The translations under genes and the position numbers were made by a program. The notes under the pieces are model-generated. The model saw only the letters and a list, made by a program, of their open reading frames with translations. It was not told the DNA's origin and did no database searches. This document shows positions 53,374-60,182 of a DNA stretch of 64,000 nucleotides, one piece after another (positions within the stretch are counted from its first letter, which is position 1; each line of letters begins with the position of its first letter). Source of the DNA: JACDCA01 sp963810305 (lineage in GTDB: Bacteria; Acidobacteriota; Vicinamibacteria; Vicinamibacterales; 2-12-FULL-66-21); NCBI GenBank assembly GCA_963810305.1, contig CAWEMY010000007.1, positions 62,001-126,000 on the forward strand. Direction: 5' to 3'.

Positions 53374-54024
53374 TCACTCGCAACGGGCGGGGACGTAGGA
53401 ATGCCGGAAGCCGGCGCGCAGACCGGTGAGCGCCGCTTCGAGCGTCGCGTGGGCGAGAGCGTCAGCGTCGTCCCCAGGTGCAAGCCGGTCGCACAATCGC
53501 ATCGTCGAGACGCCCTGGACCGCAGCCATCAGCACGCTGACGATCATTTCTGGACTGCTGCCGGCGGGAAAGTCTCCACGCGCAATGGCGTTCTCGATCA
53601 GCGCGTTCAGTTGCGCGCGCATTTCGCGGACGAATTCGAAGCGTTGCCAGTCCTTGCTGATCTTCGGGACCGAACGATCGAGGAACATCAGTGCGTGATA
53701 TTCCGGGTGCGCTTTGCTGAATTCGTAAAGATCGAGGAAGGCGTTGCGGATGCAATGGACCGGCTCGGCATCCGGCTGCGCCTCTCGCGCACATACTCCG
53801 GATTGGAAGAGCATGTGAAATCCCTCCTCCGCCAGCGCGAGGAAGATGTCGTCCTTGCTGTCGAAATAACTGTAGATCGCAGCGGGACTGTATCCGACCC
53901 TCTCAGCGATCTTCCGGATGGACACATTCCGGTAGCCTTCGGCGACGAAGAGTGTCCGAGCGGCATCGAGAATTGACCGTGAAATCGCCTCCCGTTCCTG
54001 TTGCTGTCGTTCTTTGACGTCCAC
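53374..54024 (-). CDS. TetR/AcrR family transcriptional regulator
   Basis: The 216-residue regulator has a TetR helix-turn-helix at the N-terminus: I-L-D-A-A-R-T-L-F-V-A-E-G-Y-R-N-V-S-I-R-K-I-A-E-R-V-G followed by A-A-I-Y-S-Y-F-D-S-K-D-D-I-F. A ligand-binding helical domain follows. A 23-base dyad with perfect 7-base arms 24 bases upstream of its ATG is a good autoregulatory operator, and a half-like copy lies at the tolC start. It probably represses itself and tolC in response to a toxic compound. Confidence 0.92.
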   Translation of the reverse strand: MDVKERQQQEREAISRSILDAARTLFVAEGYRNVSIRKIAERVGYSPAAIYSYFDSKDDIFLALAEEGFHMLFQSGVCAREAQPDAEPVHCIRNAFLDLYEFSKAHPEYHALMFLDRSVPKISKDWQRFEFVREMRAQLNALIENAIARGDFPAGSSPEMIVSVLMAAVQGVSTMRLCDRLAPGDDADALAHATLEAALTGLRAGFRHSYVPARCE

Positions 54025-54047
54025 CTGGCCCCTGTAGATAAGAAGAA

Positions 54048-54070
54048 TTGAACACCGTTCGACTGTTCAA
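54048..54070 (-). promoter_or_regulatory. Probable TetR operator (TTGAACA-N9-TGTTCAA)
   Basis: A perfect 7-base inverted repeat with a 9-base centre lies between the TetR start and the divergent pterin dehydratase gene, the size and place usual for TetR-family operators. A related TTGAACAC-N-GACTGAATT sequence overlaps the tolC start (about 53273-53293). Confidence 0.65.
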
Positions 54071-54148
54071 CAGCGTAAGACGCCATGACCAGTACGGCGG
54101 TTTCGTCGACGACATCCGGCCCGGCTGTACCTGCGGCATACTCAGAGG

Positions 54149-54448
54149 ATGGCCAGACTGCAGGACGCACAAATCAGCGAACGGTTGAGGACGCTGACGC
54201 AATGGACGAGGGACGGCGACAGCATCAGACGTCAGTATGTCTTCGATGGATTCGCCAGCGCCGTGGCATTCGTCGTGAGAATCGGGTTCGACGCGGAGGC
54301 CGCCGATCATCATCCCGATGTGTTGATTTCGAATTACAAGAAGGTCACGCTCACGTTCAGCACCCACAGCGAGCGTGGATTGACGGACAAGGACTTTGCC
54401 GCGGCGGAAAAAGCGGACGCTGTGTTTTCCGCGGGGAAGGCGCAGTAA
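54149..54448 (+). CDS. phhB: 4a-Hydroxytetrahydrobiopterin dehydratase (pterin-4a-carbinolamine dehydratase)
   Basis: The 99-residue protein is the whole family. D-H-H-P-D-V is the active-site motif (E-A-A-D-H-H-P-D), with N-Y-K-K-V-T-L-T-F-S-T-H and G-L-T-D-K-D-F-A-A-A. It recycles pterin cofactor for aromatic amino acid hydroxylases or acts in molybdopterin use; no hydroxylase is near. It is divergent from tetR and convergent with the microcompartment gene, ending 7 bases from it. Confidence 0.92.
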   Translation: MARLQDAQISERLRTLTQWTRDGDSIRRQYVFDGFASAVAFVVRIGFDAEAADHHPDVLISNYKKVTLTFSTHSERGLTDKDFAAAEKADAVFSAGKAQ

Positions 54449-54454
54449 TCGGAA

Positions 54455-54742
54455 CTACGAGATCGGAAAGATGGTGTCGAGACCGTCGGCGGGCCGCGCG
54501 ATGACGTGGACACCGACGAGCTCACCGACGCGTCGCGCGGCGGCAGCTCCCGCATCGGTCGCCGCCTTTACCGATGCGACATCTCCTCTGACGATAGCGG
54601 TGACCAGCCCGGCATCGACCTTCTGCCATCCCACGAACACGACGTTGGCCGCTTTGACCATGGCGTCCGCCGCCTCGATCATGCCGACCAGGCCGCGCGT
54701 TTCGATGAGACCGAGGGCTTCTCCCGGAAGATCTTTTGCCAT
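54455..54742 (-). CDS. Bacterial microcompartment hexameric shell protein (BMC-H)
   Basis: The 95-residue protein is a single BMC domain: A-L-G-L-I-E-T-R-G-L-V-G, E-A-A-D-A-M-V-K-A-A-N-V, I-V-R-G-D-V-A-S-V-K-A-A-T-D-A-G and V-G-E-L-V-G-V-H-V-I-A-R-P are all the standard blocks. The pore segment reads K-V-D-A-G-L where well-known shell proteins have K-I-G-S-G or K-I-G-G-G, so an Asp would line the central pore. Start is 54742 (M-A-K-D-L-P-G-E); 54751 is possible. It follows the D-threonine-aldolase-like gene by 14 bases in the same operon. No second shell protein (BMC-P or BMC-T) or encapsulation peptide gene was seen in the window. Confidence 0.93.
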   Translation of the reverse strand: MAKDLPGEALGLIETRGLVGMIEAADAMVKAANVVFVGWQKVDAGLVTAIVRGDVASVKAATDAGAAAARRVGELVGVHVIARPADGLDTIFPIS

Positions 54743-54756
54743 GAGTGGCAAGTCTA

Positions 54757-55884
54757 CTACGTGATTCGTCCCCGCGCCGAGACCTGTAGTGGTTCGCCGA
54801 CCTCCATCCCGTCAACCATCCACAGCGCGTCAACCAGGTTGGAAACCACACACGAGTGGTTAGGTATCACGCGGACGAGATCACCGGGACGTAGCCGATG
54901 GTCTCCGCTTCGAACGCGAACATTCGCGTGTTCCTCGGAGAGGCGTTCGATGAGGAGGTCCTCGTCCGCGGTCTGCACACCATCGATCGCGCTCAGGACC
55001 GTCCCATGGCCGGGCATCGGCACGAATCCGCGCGCGATGTCGTTCGTCAACGTCTTGCTGCCACTGTCGAGAATGATCCGATCGTCCGCCGGTTTGGCGA
55101 CAACCCGCGCGAGAACGGTGAGGGCGCAGTCGTCCCAGCCAGCGGCGTCGAGCGCCACCTGCGTGCGGTCGTAGTAGATGTAATTCCCCGGCCGCAGTTC
55201 GGTCAGTCCGGGTTGTTGAAGGCTGTATCGTGACGTGGGAGTCGCGCCGACGCTGATTTCGGCGACCTCGACGCCGCTCCCGCGCACGCCGTCCGCGAGT
55301 GCGGTCATTGTGGCGGCCTCCAGTCGGGCAATCGTCTCAATCTCGCCTTCCGAAGTCGCGCCGTAACCGTGGCCGGCGTGACTCAACAGACCGCGAAACC
55401 GCAGCCCCGGCATCTCGGCGACGCGGACGATGAAATCGACTGCGTTCGCCGCGTCCGGATCGATCCCGCACCGATGGAAGCCGACGTCCACCTTGACGAG
55501 AACGTCGACACGACGTCCGACCGTCGCCATTGCGGCCGACCAGCCGGCAGCGATTTCGAGATTGTCGACGATGAAGGAGATTCGCGTCCGCTCGAGCAGC
55601 TCGATCACCCGGTCCGCGTTGACGGGATTCAGGGGATAGGGCAGTCGGATGTCCTCAACACCGCCGGCGGCCATGATCTCCGCTTCACCGAGCTTCGCGC
55701 AGCAGATGCCGACGGCACCCTCCGCGATCTGGCGCTGCGCCAGCGCGATGCTCTTGTGGGTTTTGGCGTGAGGCCGGAGGCGGAGTCCGCGAGCGGTCGC
55801 CGCCGCCTGCATGCGTTGCAGATTTTGCGACATCCGCGTGCGATCGACGAGTACACACGGCGTCCTGAGGTCGGTGATTTTCAC
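54757..55884 (-). CDS. D-threonine aldolase / D-serine dehydratase-like PLP enzyme (alanine racemase fold III)
   Basis: The 375-residue enzyme begins V-K-I-T-D-L-R-T-P-C-V-L-V-D at GTG 55884. L-R-P-H-A-K-T-H-K-S contains the PLP lysine, G-I-C-C-A-K-L-G-E-A-E the next strand, and L-S-H-A-G-H-G-Y and E-I-S-V-G-A-T-P-T-S line the barrel. The C-terminal metal site is S-G-D-H-R-L-R-P-G-D and I-P-N-H-S-C-V-V-S-N. It would split a D-beta-hydroxy-amino acid to glycine plus an aldehyde, or dehydrate D-serine. Aldehyde chemistry and an adjacent microcompartment shell gene make an enclosed reaction conceivable. The start is 17 bases from the REP-like triplet, which leaves no clear ribosome site. Confidence 0.87.
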   Translation of the reverse strand: MKITDLRTPCVLVDRTRMSQNLQRMQAAATARGLRLRPHAKTHKSIALAQRQIAEGAVGICCAKLGEAEIMAAGGVEDIRLPYPLNPVNADRVIELLERTRISFIVDNLEIAAGWSAAMATVGRRVDVLVKVDVGFHRCGIDPDAANAVDFIVRVAEMPGLRFRGLLSHAGHGYGATSEGEIETIARLEAATMTALADGVRGSGVEVAEISVGATPTSRYSLQQPGLTELRPGNYIYYDRTQVALDAAGWDDCALTVLARVVAKPADDRIILDSGSKTLTNDIARGFVPMPGHGTVLSAIDGVQTADEDLLIERLSEEHANVRVRSGDHRLRPGDLVRVIPNHSCVVSNLVDALWMVDGMEVGEPLQVSARGRIT

Positions 55885-55900
55885 CCCGACAGTCTAAATC

Positions 55901-55989
55901 GGGGCCTGACCCCGTTTTTGCCCGCGATGCCCTTAAGCGGGGTCAGGCCCCGATTTTGGACGCCGGCGGCGAAAACGGGGTCAGGCCCC
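55901..55989. repeat. REP-like triplet, same architecture as 51606-51693
   Basis: Arms at 55901-55913 (reverse), 55939-55951 (forward) and 55977-55989 (forward) are each separated by 25 bases. The last arm includes the TGA stop and the final A codon of the DUF1501 gene; the first ends just before the start of the D-threonine-aldolase-like gene. Sequences between arms differ from the other triplet. Confidence 0.92.
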
Positions 55990-57228
55990 CTCGGCGAGCA
56001 GGCCCAAAGGGGCGGACTCTTTGAAGCCGGGGAAGACGCGGGCGGTGTCGCGGAGGCCGAGGTGGCCGCGGACGACTTCGTTGAACACACTCCGGAAGTC
56101 GGTCGTGATTGCGAGATCGCGGCCGTCGTGGCGCTGTTCGCGCGCCAGCCCCGGCCACTTGCCGTACACCTTCCCGCCGCGGACGCTTCCGCCAATGATC
56201 ATCATCGCGTTGCCGTGCCCGTGATCGGTGCCGCGATTGCCGTTCTCCGCCACGGTCCGGCCGAACTCCGACATCGTCATCACGACGACATCCTGCATGC
56301 GGTCGCCGAGATCGAGGACCAGCGCCGCAATCCCCCGGGCGAGATCGTCGAGACGGTTGGCGAGGATGCCAACCGCCGCACCCTCGTTGGCGTGGTGGTC
56401 CCAGTTGCCGGACTCCGCAAACGCGACCTCGAGGCCAACGTCGGCCTTGACGAGCTGCGCGATCTGCCGCAGTGCCTGCCCGAATGGGGACGGCGGGTAT
56501 TCGGCGCCGTTGGACGGCGTGTATTGCGACGGATCCGCCTTCTTCAGCATCTTCACCGCGTCGAACGCCTCGCGCCCCGTCGAGTGGAGGACGCTGTTCG
56601 CCGCCGCCGCGTATTCCGCCTCGAACGAGGACTGCACCATCTCGGTAGACTGGCCGGCGCGGATCCCGAACTGCGAGATTTGCCCGATCGCCAGCGCCGG
56701 CGCGGTACCTTGCAGCGCGCGCGGCAGCTGCGGTGCCAGCGCCACGGCGCGGAATGGCGTCGCCTTCTGATGCTCCTTCGCATGCAGATAGCGGTTCATC
56801 CAGCCGTCGGACGTGCTCTTCACGCCCGGCGTGCCCGACTCCATGTAATCCTGCGCGTCGAAGTGGGAGCGCGTCTGGTCGTGAGAGCCGCAGGCGTGGA
56901 CGATCGCCATATGGCCCGACTCCCAGAGCGGCTTGAGCGGCCGCATCCTCGGATGCATGCCGAAGAATCCGTTGAGGTCGACAGCGGTGTTGTCATCGGT
57001 GCCAGGTTTCGCGATCGCCAGTGACGGCCGCGACGCGTAGTAATCCGGCTCCCCGAACGGAATGATCATGTTCAAGCCGTCGACCGCGCCGCGCTGGAAG
57101 ATCGTGATCAGAATCTTCTGCCGCTGAACGCCGAGGCCCTCGACGGTGCGGGCGAGAAACGTCGGAGCAAATCCAAGGCTCACCAGCGCCATCGCGCCGT
57201 CCTTCAGGAAGATGCGTCGGGAGATCAT
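55981..57228 (-). CDS. DUF1501 family protein, Tat-exported
   Basis: The 415-residue protein has a Tat signal M-I-S-R-R-I-F-L-K-D-G-A-M-A-L-V-S-L-G. An alkaline-phosphatase/sulfatase-like fold is suggested by H-A-C-G-S-H-D-Q-T-R-S-H-F-D-A-Q-D, V-V-M-T-M-S-E-F-G-R-T-V-A-E-N-G, and N-R-G-T-D-H-G-H-G-N-A with the metal-type His and Asp. It follows its usual partner DUF1800 by 6 bases. The pair is common in Planctomycetes, Acidobacteria and related groups, of unknown function. Its last residues A-E-G-A and stop derive from the REP-like repeat. Confidence 0.93.
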   Translation of the reverse strand: MISRRIFLKDGAMALVSLGFAPTFLARTVEGLGVQRQKILITIFQRGAVDGLNMIIPFGEPDYYASRPSLAIAKPGTDDNTAVDLNGFFGMHPRMRPLKPLWESGHMAIVHACGSHDQTRSHFDAQDYMESGTPGVKSTSDGWMNRYLHAKEHQKATPFRAVALAPQLPRALQGTAPALAIGQISQFGIRAGQSTEMVQSSFEAEYAAAANSVLHSTGREAFDAVKMLKKADPSQYTPSNGAEYPPSPFGQALRQIAQLVKADVGLEVAFAESGNWDHHANEGAAVGILANRLDDLARGIAALVLDLGDRMQDVVVMTMSEFGRTVAENGNRGTDHGHGNAMMIIGGSVRGGKVYGKWPGLAREQRHDGRDLAITTDFRSVFNEVVRGHLGLRDTARVFPGFKESAPLGLLAEGA

Positions 57229-57234
57229 GACGTC

Positions 57235-58977
57235 CTACTTTCTCTGAAACTCGGGTGAGCCGAGGACGAGTGCCACGGCCTGCGGCGGGGTGGTCGCGCG
57301 CGCGACGGTGGCGCGCGTCGACTCGGAGAGATCCCCGGCCAGTGCCTGTGACACGATCGTCGAGTGATTGACACCATCAGCCGCGGTCACCCCGCGTAAC
57401 CGACCGCTCGCCAGTGACACCGAAAAGTTCATGCGATTGAGCAACGCTCCGGTATTCACCCATGCCTCGGCGCGATCGGAGTAGCCGGTCGGCGGCTGGC
57501 AACCATAAAGGGGCATCCCGAGATCCCGCATGGCCATGACGAGCGGCAGACCATTGACCGCGTCGGCTCCGGATGCGCGGACGGCACTGGTGACGAAATC
57601 CAGCGGCGACTTCACTTTGGCGCGATACGCTGCAGGCGCGAAGAACTCCGGCGAGGTGATGATCGTTGTGACGACCTCGCGGATGTCACCATCGGTCTTG
57701 AGGAACGTCGCGGCAGCGCGATCGACGAGCGCCTTCGGCGGATCATCGGCGACGAAACGGCGCGCCAGCTTGGTCGCCACGAATCTGGCGGTGGACGGGT
57801 GCCTGGCAAGAAAGTCGAGCACCTGTTCTCCGTCCTTCTTGCCGCCACCGCTCTTGATTTTCATCCCCAGCACGAGCTTGTCGCCGTTGTCGTGCATCCG
57901 AGGCTCGAATACGAACGAGCCCCCCTGGCGCGGCTGCGTCAGCGTCCACCCGCTGAAGGCACGCGCGACTTCCTGAACGTCCTTCTGCGTATAACCGCCG
58001 TCCACGCCGAGCGTGTGAAGCTCCATCAGCTCGCGTGCGTAGTTCTCGTTGAGACCGCGCGGGCGGCGGTTCTGCAATCCCGGCGGCAGGTCCGCCATCG
58101 TTGGATTCGCGCCGCCGGCCGTACCGGGCCGCCGCGGCATCCCGGGACGATTCGGATTGCCTCGCTGGCCGATCTGACCGGGCCGGCGACGCAGGTCGGC
58201 ACGCGGATTCCGGCCGTTGGGATTCTCCATGGCCGTCCCCTCCGGTGCCGCGCTCTGCCAGTTGTCGAGATAGAACAGCATCGCCGGGCTCTCGGCGACC
58301 TCGCCGAGCAGGTCACGGAACTTGCCGAACACATGCGGCCTGATCGTGTCGCGCTCGTATTCAGTGAGATAGATCCGCGTCTGACCTTTACCGGAAAAGA
58401 CATTGAAGTGGTTGAACCAGAAGTCCACCATCACTTCCTGCAGCTGCCGCTCGCTATAGGCGGCACGCAGCAGCTTCTGCTGCATCAGCTCTTCGAGAAC
58501 CCGGCGCTGGGCGCGTTGCGCCTGCATTTCCTCGGGCGTGCGATTCTGGCGTCCAGGACTGGCAGCTCCGGGCTGCATCGCAGGGTCGTTCGGCTTCGCT
58601 GCGGCGCCAGCCTCCGCGCGCTGCGCCTGTCGCCTGAGCATTTGCGCCGGAAGGTAATACTCCTGCGCCAGCTCTCTCGTACTCATCGTCAGCGTCTCGA
58701 AGCCGGCGAGTCGTGAGGCGATCTTTTCGTCCGCGATCCGCTCCGGCTGCAACTGCTGCTCGATGTACGCTGCAAGGCCGATCTTCCGAACGCGTTCGAC
58801 ATCCCCGGGCGCAGGCCCGAACCCAATCCGGTTCAGAACGTGGATGATGATCTTGTCATCGGGTGACGCCGGGATCGCAGCGGCGCGGCGCTGAGCGTCA
58901 ACTGACGTGAAGCTCCCGGTGGCAAGGGCGAGCGCCAGGACGGCGTACGGAAGTCGCCGGAAAACACCTATTTTCAT
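57235..58977 (-). CDS. DUF1800 family protein, secreted
   Basis: The 580-residue protein has its start at 58977 (M-K-I-G-V-F-R-R-L-P-Y) and a signal peptide (A-V-L-A-L-A-L-A-T-G-S-F). D-D-K-I-I-I-H-V-L-N-R-I-G-F-G-P-A-P-G-D and W-F-N-H-F-N-V-F are core motifs. N-E-N-Y-A-R-E-L-M-E-L-H-T-L-G-V-D-G-G-Y-T-Q and R-A-F-S-G-W-T are the most conserved DUF1800 blocks. An Arg/Pro/Gly-rich insert (R-R-P-G-Q-I-G-Q-R-G-N-P-N-R-P-G) lies in the middle. First gene of the run DUF1800-DUF1501-(REP)-aldolase-BMC. Confidence 0.93.
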   Translation of the reverse strand: MKIGVFRRLPYAVLALALATGSFTSVDAQRRAAAIPASPDDKIIIHVLNRIGFGPAPGDVERVRKIGLAAYIEQQLQPERIADEKIASRLAGFETLTMSTRELAQEYYLPAQMLRRQAQRAEAGAAAKPNDPAMQPGAASPGRQNRTPEEMQAQRAQRRVLEELMQQKLLRAAYSERQLQEVMVDFWFNHFNVFSGKGQTRIYLTEYERDTIRPHVFGKFRDLLGEVAESPAMLFYLDNWQSAAPEGTAMENPNGRNPRADLRRRPGQIGQRGNPNRPGMPRRPGTAGGANPTMADLPPGLQNRRPRGLNENYARELMELHTLGVDGGYTQKDVQEVARAFSGWTLTQPRQGGSFVFEPRMHDNGDKLVLGMKIKSGGGKKDGEQVLDFLARHPSTARFVATKLARRFVADDPPKALVDRAAATFLKTDGDIREVVTTIITSPEFFAPAAYRAKVKSPLDFVTSAVRASGADAVNGLPLVMAMRDLGMPLYGCQPPTGYSDRAEAWVNTGALLNRMNFSVSLASGRLRGVTAADGVNHSTIVSQALAGDLSESTRATVARATTPPQAVALVLGSPEFQRK

Positions 58978-59155
58978 GACCTCTGTCTCCACACCGTTAG
59001 ACCGGCACGCCCCCCGCGGGGTTAAAGCCCTTCTAATATGACCGGGGGGCTTCGCCCCGCCGGACCCCCCTACCCGCGCCCTCGTTCGCCGCTTCGCCGG
59101 CTCACTCCGCGCGCGGGGCTCACTCGCGTCTTGCCGGGGGCCGTTACTAACTAAT
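58978..59155. other. GC-rich intergenic region between divergent genes
   Basis: 178 bases hold no gene. A GC-rich hairpin can form at ccggggggcttcgccccgccgg (around 59042-59063). The word ctaatatgac occurs twice (about 59032 and 59150), the second overlapping the ATG of the GNAT gene, perhaps a duplicated start region. No convincing -35/-10 pair was seen. Confidence 0.5.
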
Positions 59156-60157
59156 ATGACAGGGATGAAGCTCGTCCGCGCGGAGGGCCCCCTCCTCGAT
59201 CAGATCCTCGACCTGACGCACCCGATCTGGGCGGACGGACTCAGCCGTCACAACTACGCCCGGTTCAACGACGCGCAAATGCGGACCCCGTGGGGCAAAG
59301 ACAGGCTCCGGCGCTTCGCGCTGGTCGACGATGACGGACGGCTTCTGACGAGCGCCAAACGCTACGACGTGACGGTGCGGCTCGACGGCCGGGAGATCGA
59401 AGCGATCGCCCTCGGCGCCGTGTTCACACCCGAGGACGAGCGGGGCAACGGCTACGCACCAGTCCTGATCGAACGCCTCGTTGAAGCGGCTCGCGAGGAC
59501 GGTGCGGAGCTCGCGATTCTCTTTTCGGAGATCGGCACCAGATACTATCGGCGGCTCGGTTTCACGACCGTACCGCAAAGGGAACTGACGCTTGCGGTTG
59601 CCGAGAAGCGCGGTGCGCCCATGGTGCTGGTACGTGCCGGAGAGGACCGCGACATCCCCGCCGTGGCGGCGCTGGCTTCGCAGATGACGGCAAACTACCG
59701 GTTCGCCGCCATTCCCTCTGCAGACTTTCTGAGATACAGCTTGAGCAAGAAGAGACTGCTGGCGGGATTCTCTTCCCCAGGCGCACTCACGGTGGACTTC
59801 TACATCGTTGAAGAGGGGGCCGGTGCGGTCGCGTTCGCGATCCTCACGTCCGCCGGCGAAGAGGACGTGGTGCTGGAGATGTGCGGGGATCGCGATCCGA
59901 ACGGGGCGCGCGTCGGAGCGTTGCTCCAGGTGCTTCGCGCGCGGATCCCGGCGGAAGACGCGCCGATTATCCGCGGCGCGCTGCCTCCCGGCTGGCTGCC
60001 GCCGCAGGTGACGATTCAGCGCGCGGTGCCATCAGCGTCGGTACTGATGGTGAAGCCGTTGCGTGAAGGGATGTTGCAGCGGCCGCTGGCCGAAGAGGAC
60101 GTCCTGTTCTGGCACGGCGACCTTTTTTGGGCAGCCCTAAAGGGCTGGACGCTCTGA
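59156..60157 (+). CDS. GNAT family N-acetyltransferase with two GNAT-like halves
   Basis: The 333-residue protein starts M-T-G-M-K-L-V-R-A-E-G. The acetyl-CoA motif V-F-T-P-E-D-E-R-G-N-G-Y-A-P-V-L-I is in the first half, followed by S-E-I-G-T-R-Y-Y-R-R-L-G-F. The second half (V-R-A-G-E-D-R-D-I-P-A-V-A onward) looks like a degenerate second GNAT domain. The C-terminal residues W-A-A-L-K-G-W-T-L and the TGA are encoded by the CAGCCCTAAAGGGCTG repeat, so the native end is probably a little earlier. Substrate unknown. Confidence 0.85.
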   Translation: MTGMKLVRAEGPLLDQILDLTHPIWADGLSRHNYARFNDAQMRTPWGKDRLRRFALVDDDGRLLTSAKRYDVTVRLDGREIEAIALGAVFTPEDERGNGYAPVLIERLVEAAREDGAELAILFSEIGTRYYRRLGFTTVPQRELTLAVAEKRGAPMVLVRAGEDRDIPAVAALASQMTANYRFAAIPSADFLRYSLSKKRLLAGFSSPGALTVDFYIVEEGAGAVAFAILTSAGEEDVVLEMCGDRDPNGARVGALLQVLRARIPAEDAPIIRGALPPGWLPPQVTIQRAVPSASVLMVKPLREGMLQRPLAEEDVLFWHGDLFWAALKGWTL

Positions 60158-60180
60158 CGCCCATCAGCCCTAAAGGGCTG
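60132..60180. repeat. Two copies of the CAGCCCTAAAGGGCTG palindrome
   Basis: Copies at 60132-60147 and 60165-60180 are 17 bases apart, in the opposite orientation to the group at 40677-40796. They fill the space between the convergent GNAT and M28 genes. On the minus strand the M28 end reads CCGTAGTCCAGCCC, the same as the argH end. Confidence 0.9.
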
Positions 60181-60182
60181 GA

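Noticed and set aside
51606..55989. Possible composite transposon bounded by the two GGGGTCAGGCCCC triplets
   Set aside because: The triplets are in the same orientation, lie at several gene junctions, and the interior genes are ordinary; no target duplication was seen.
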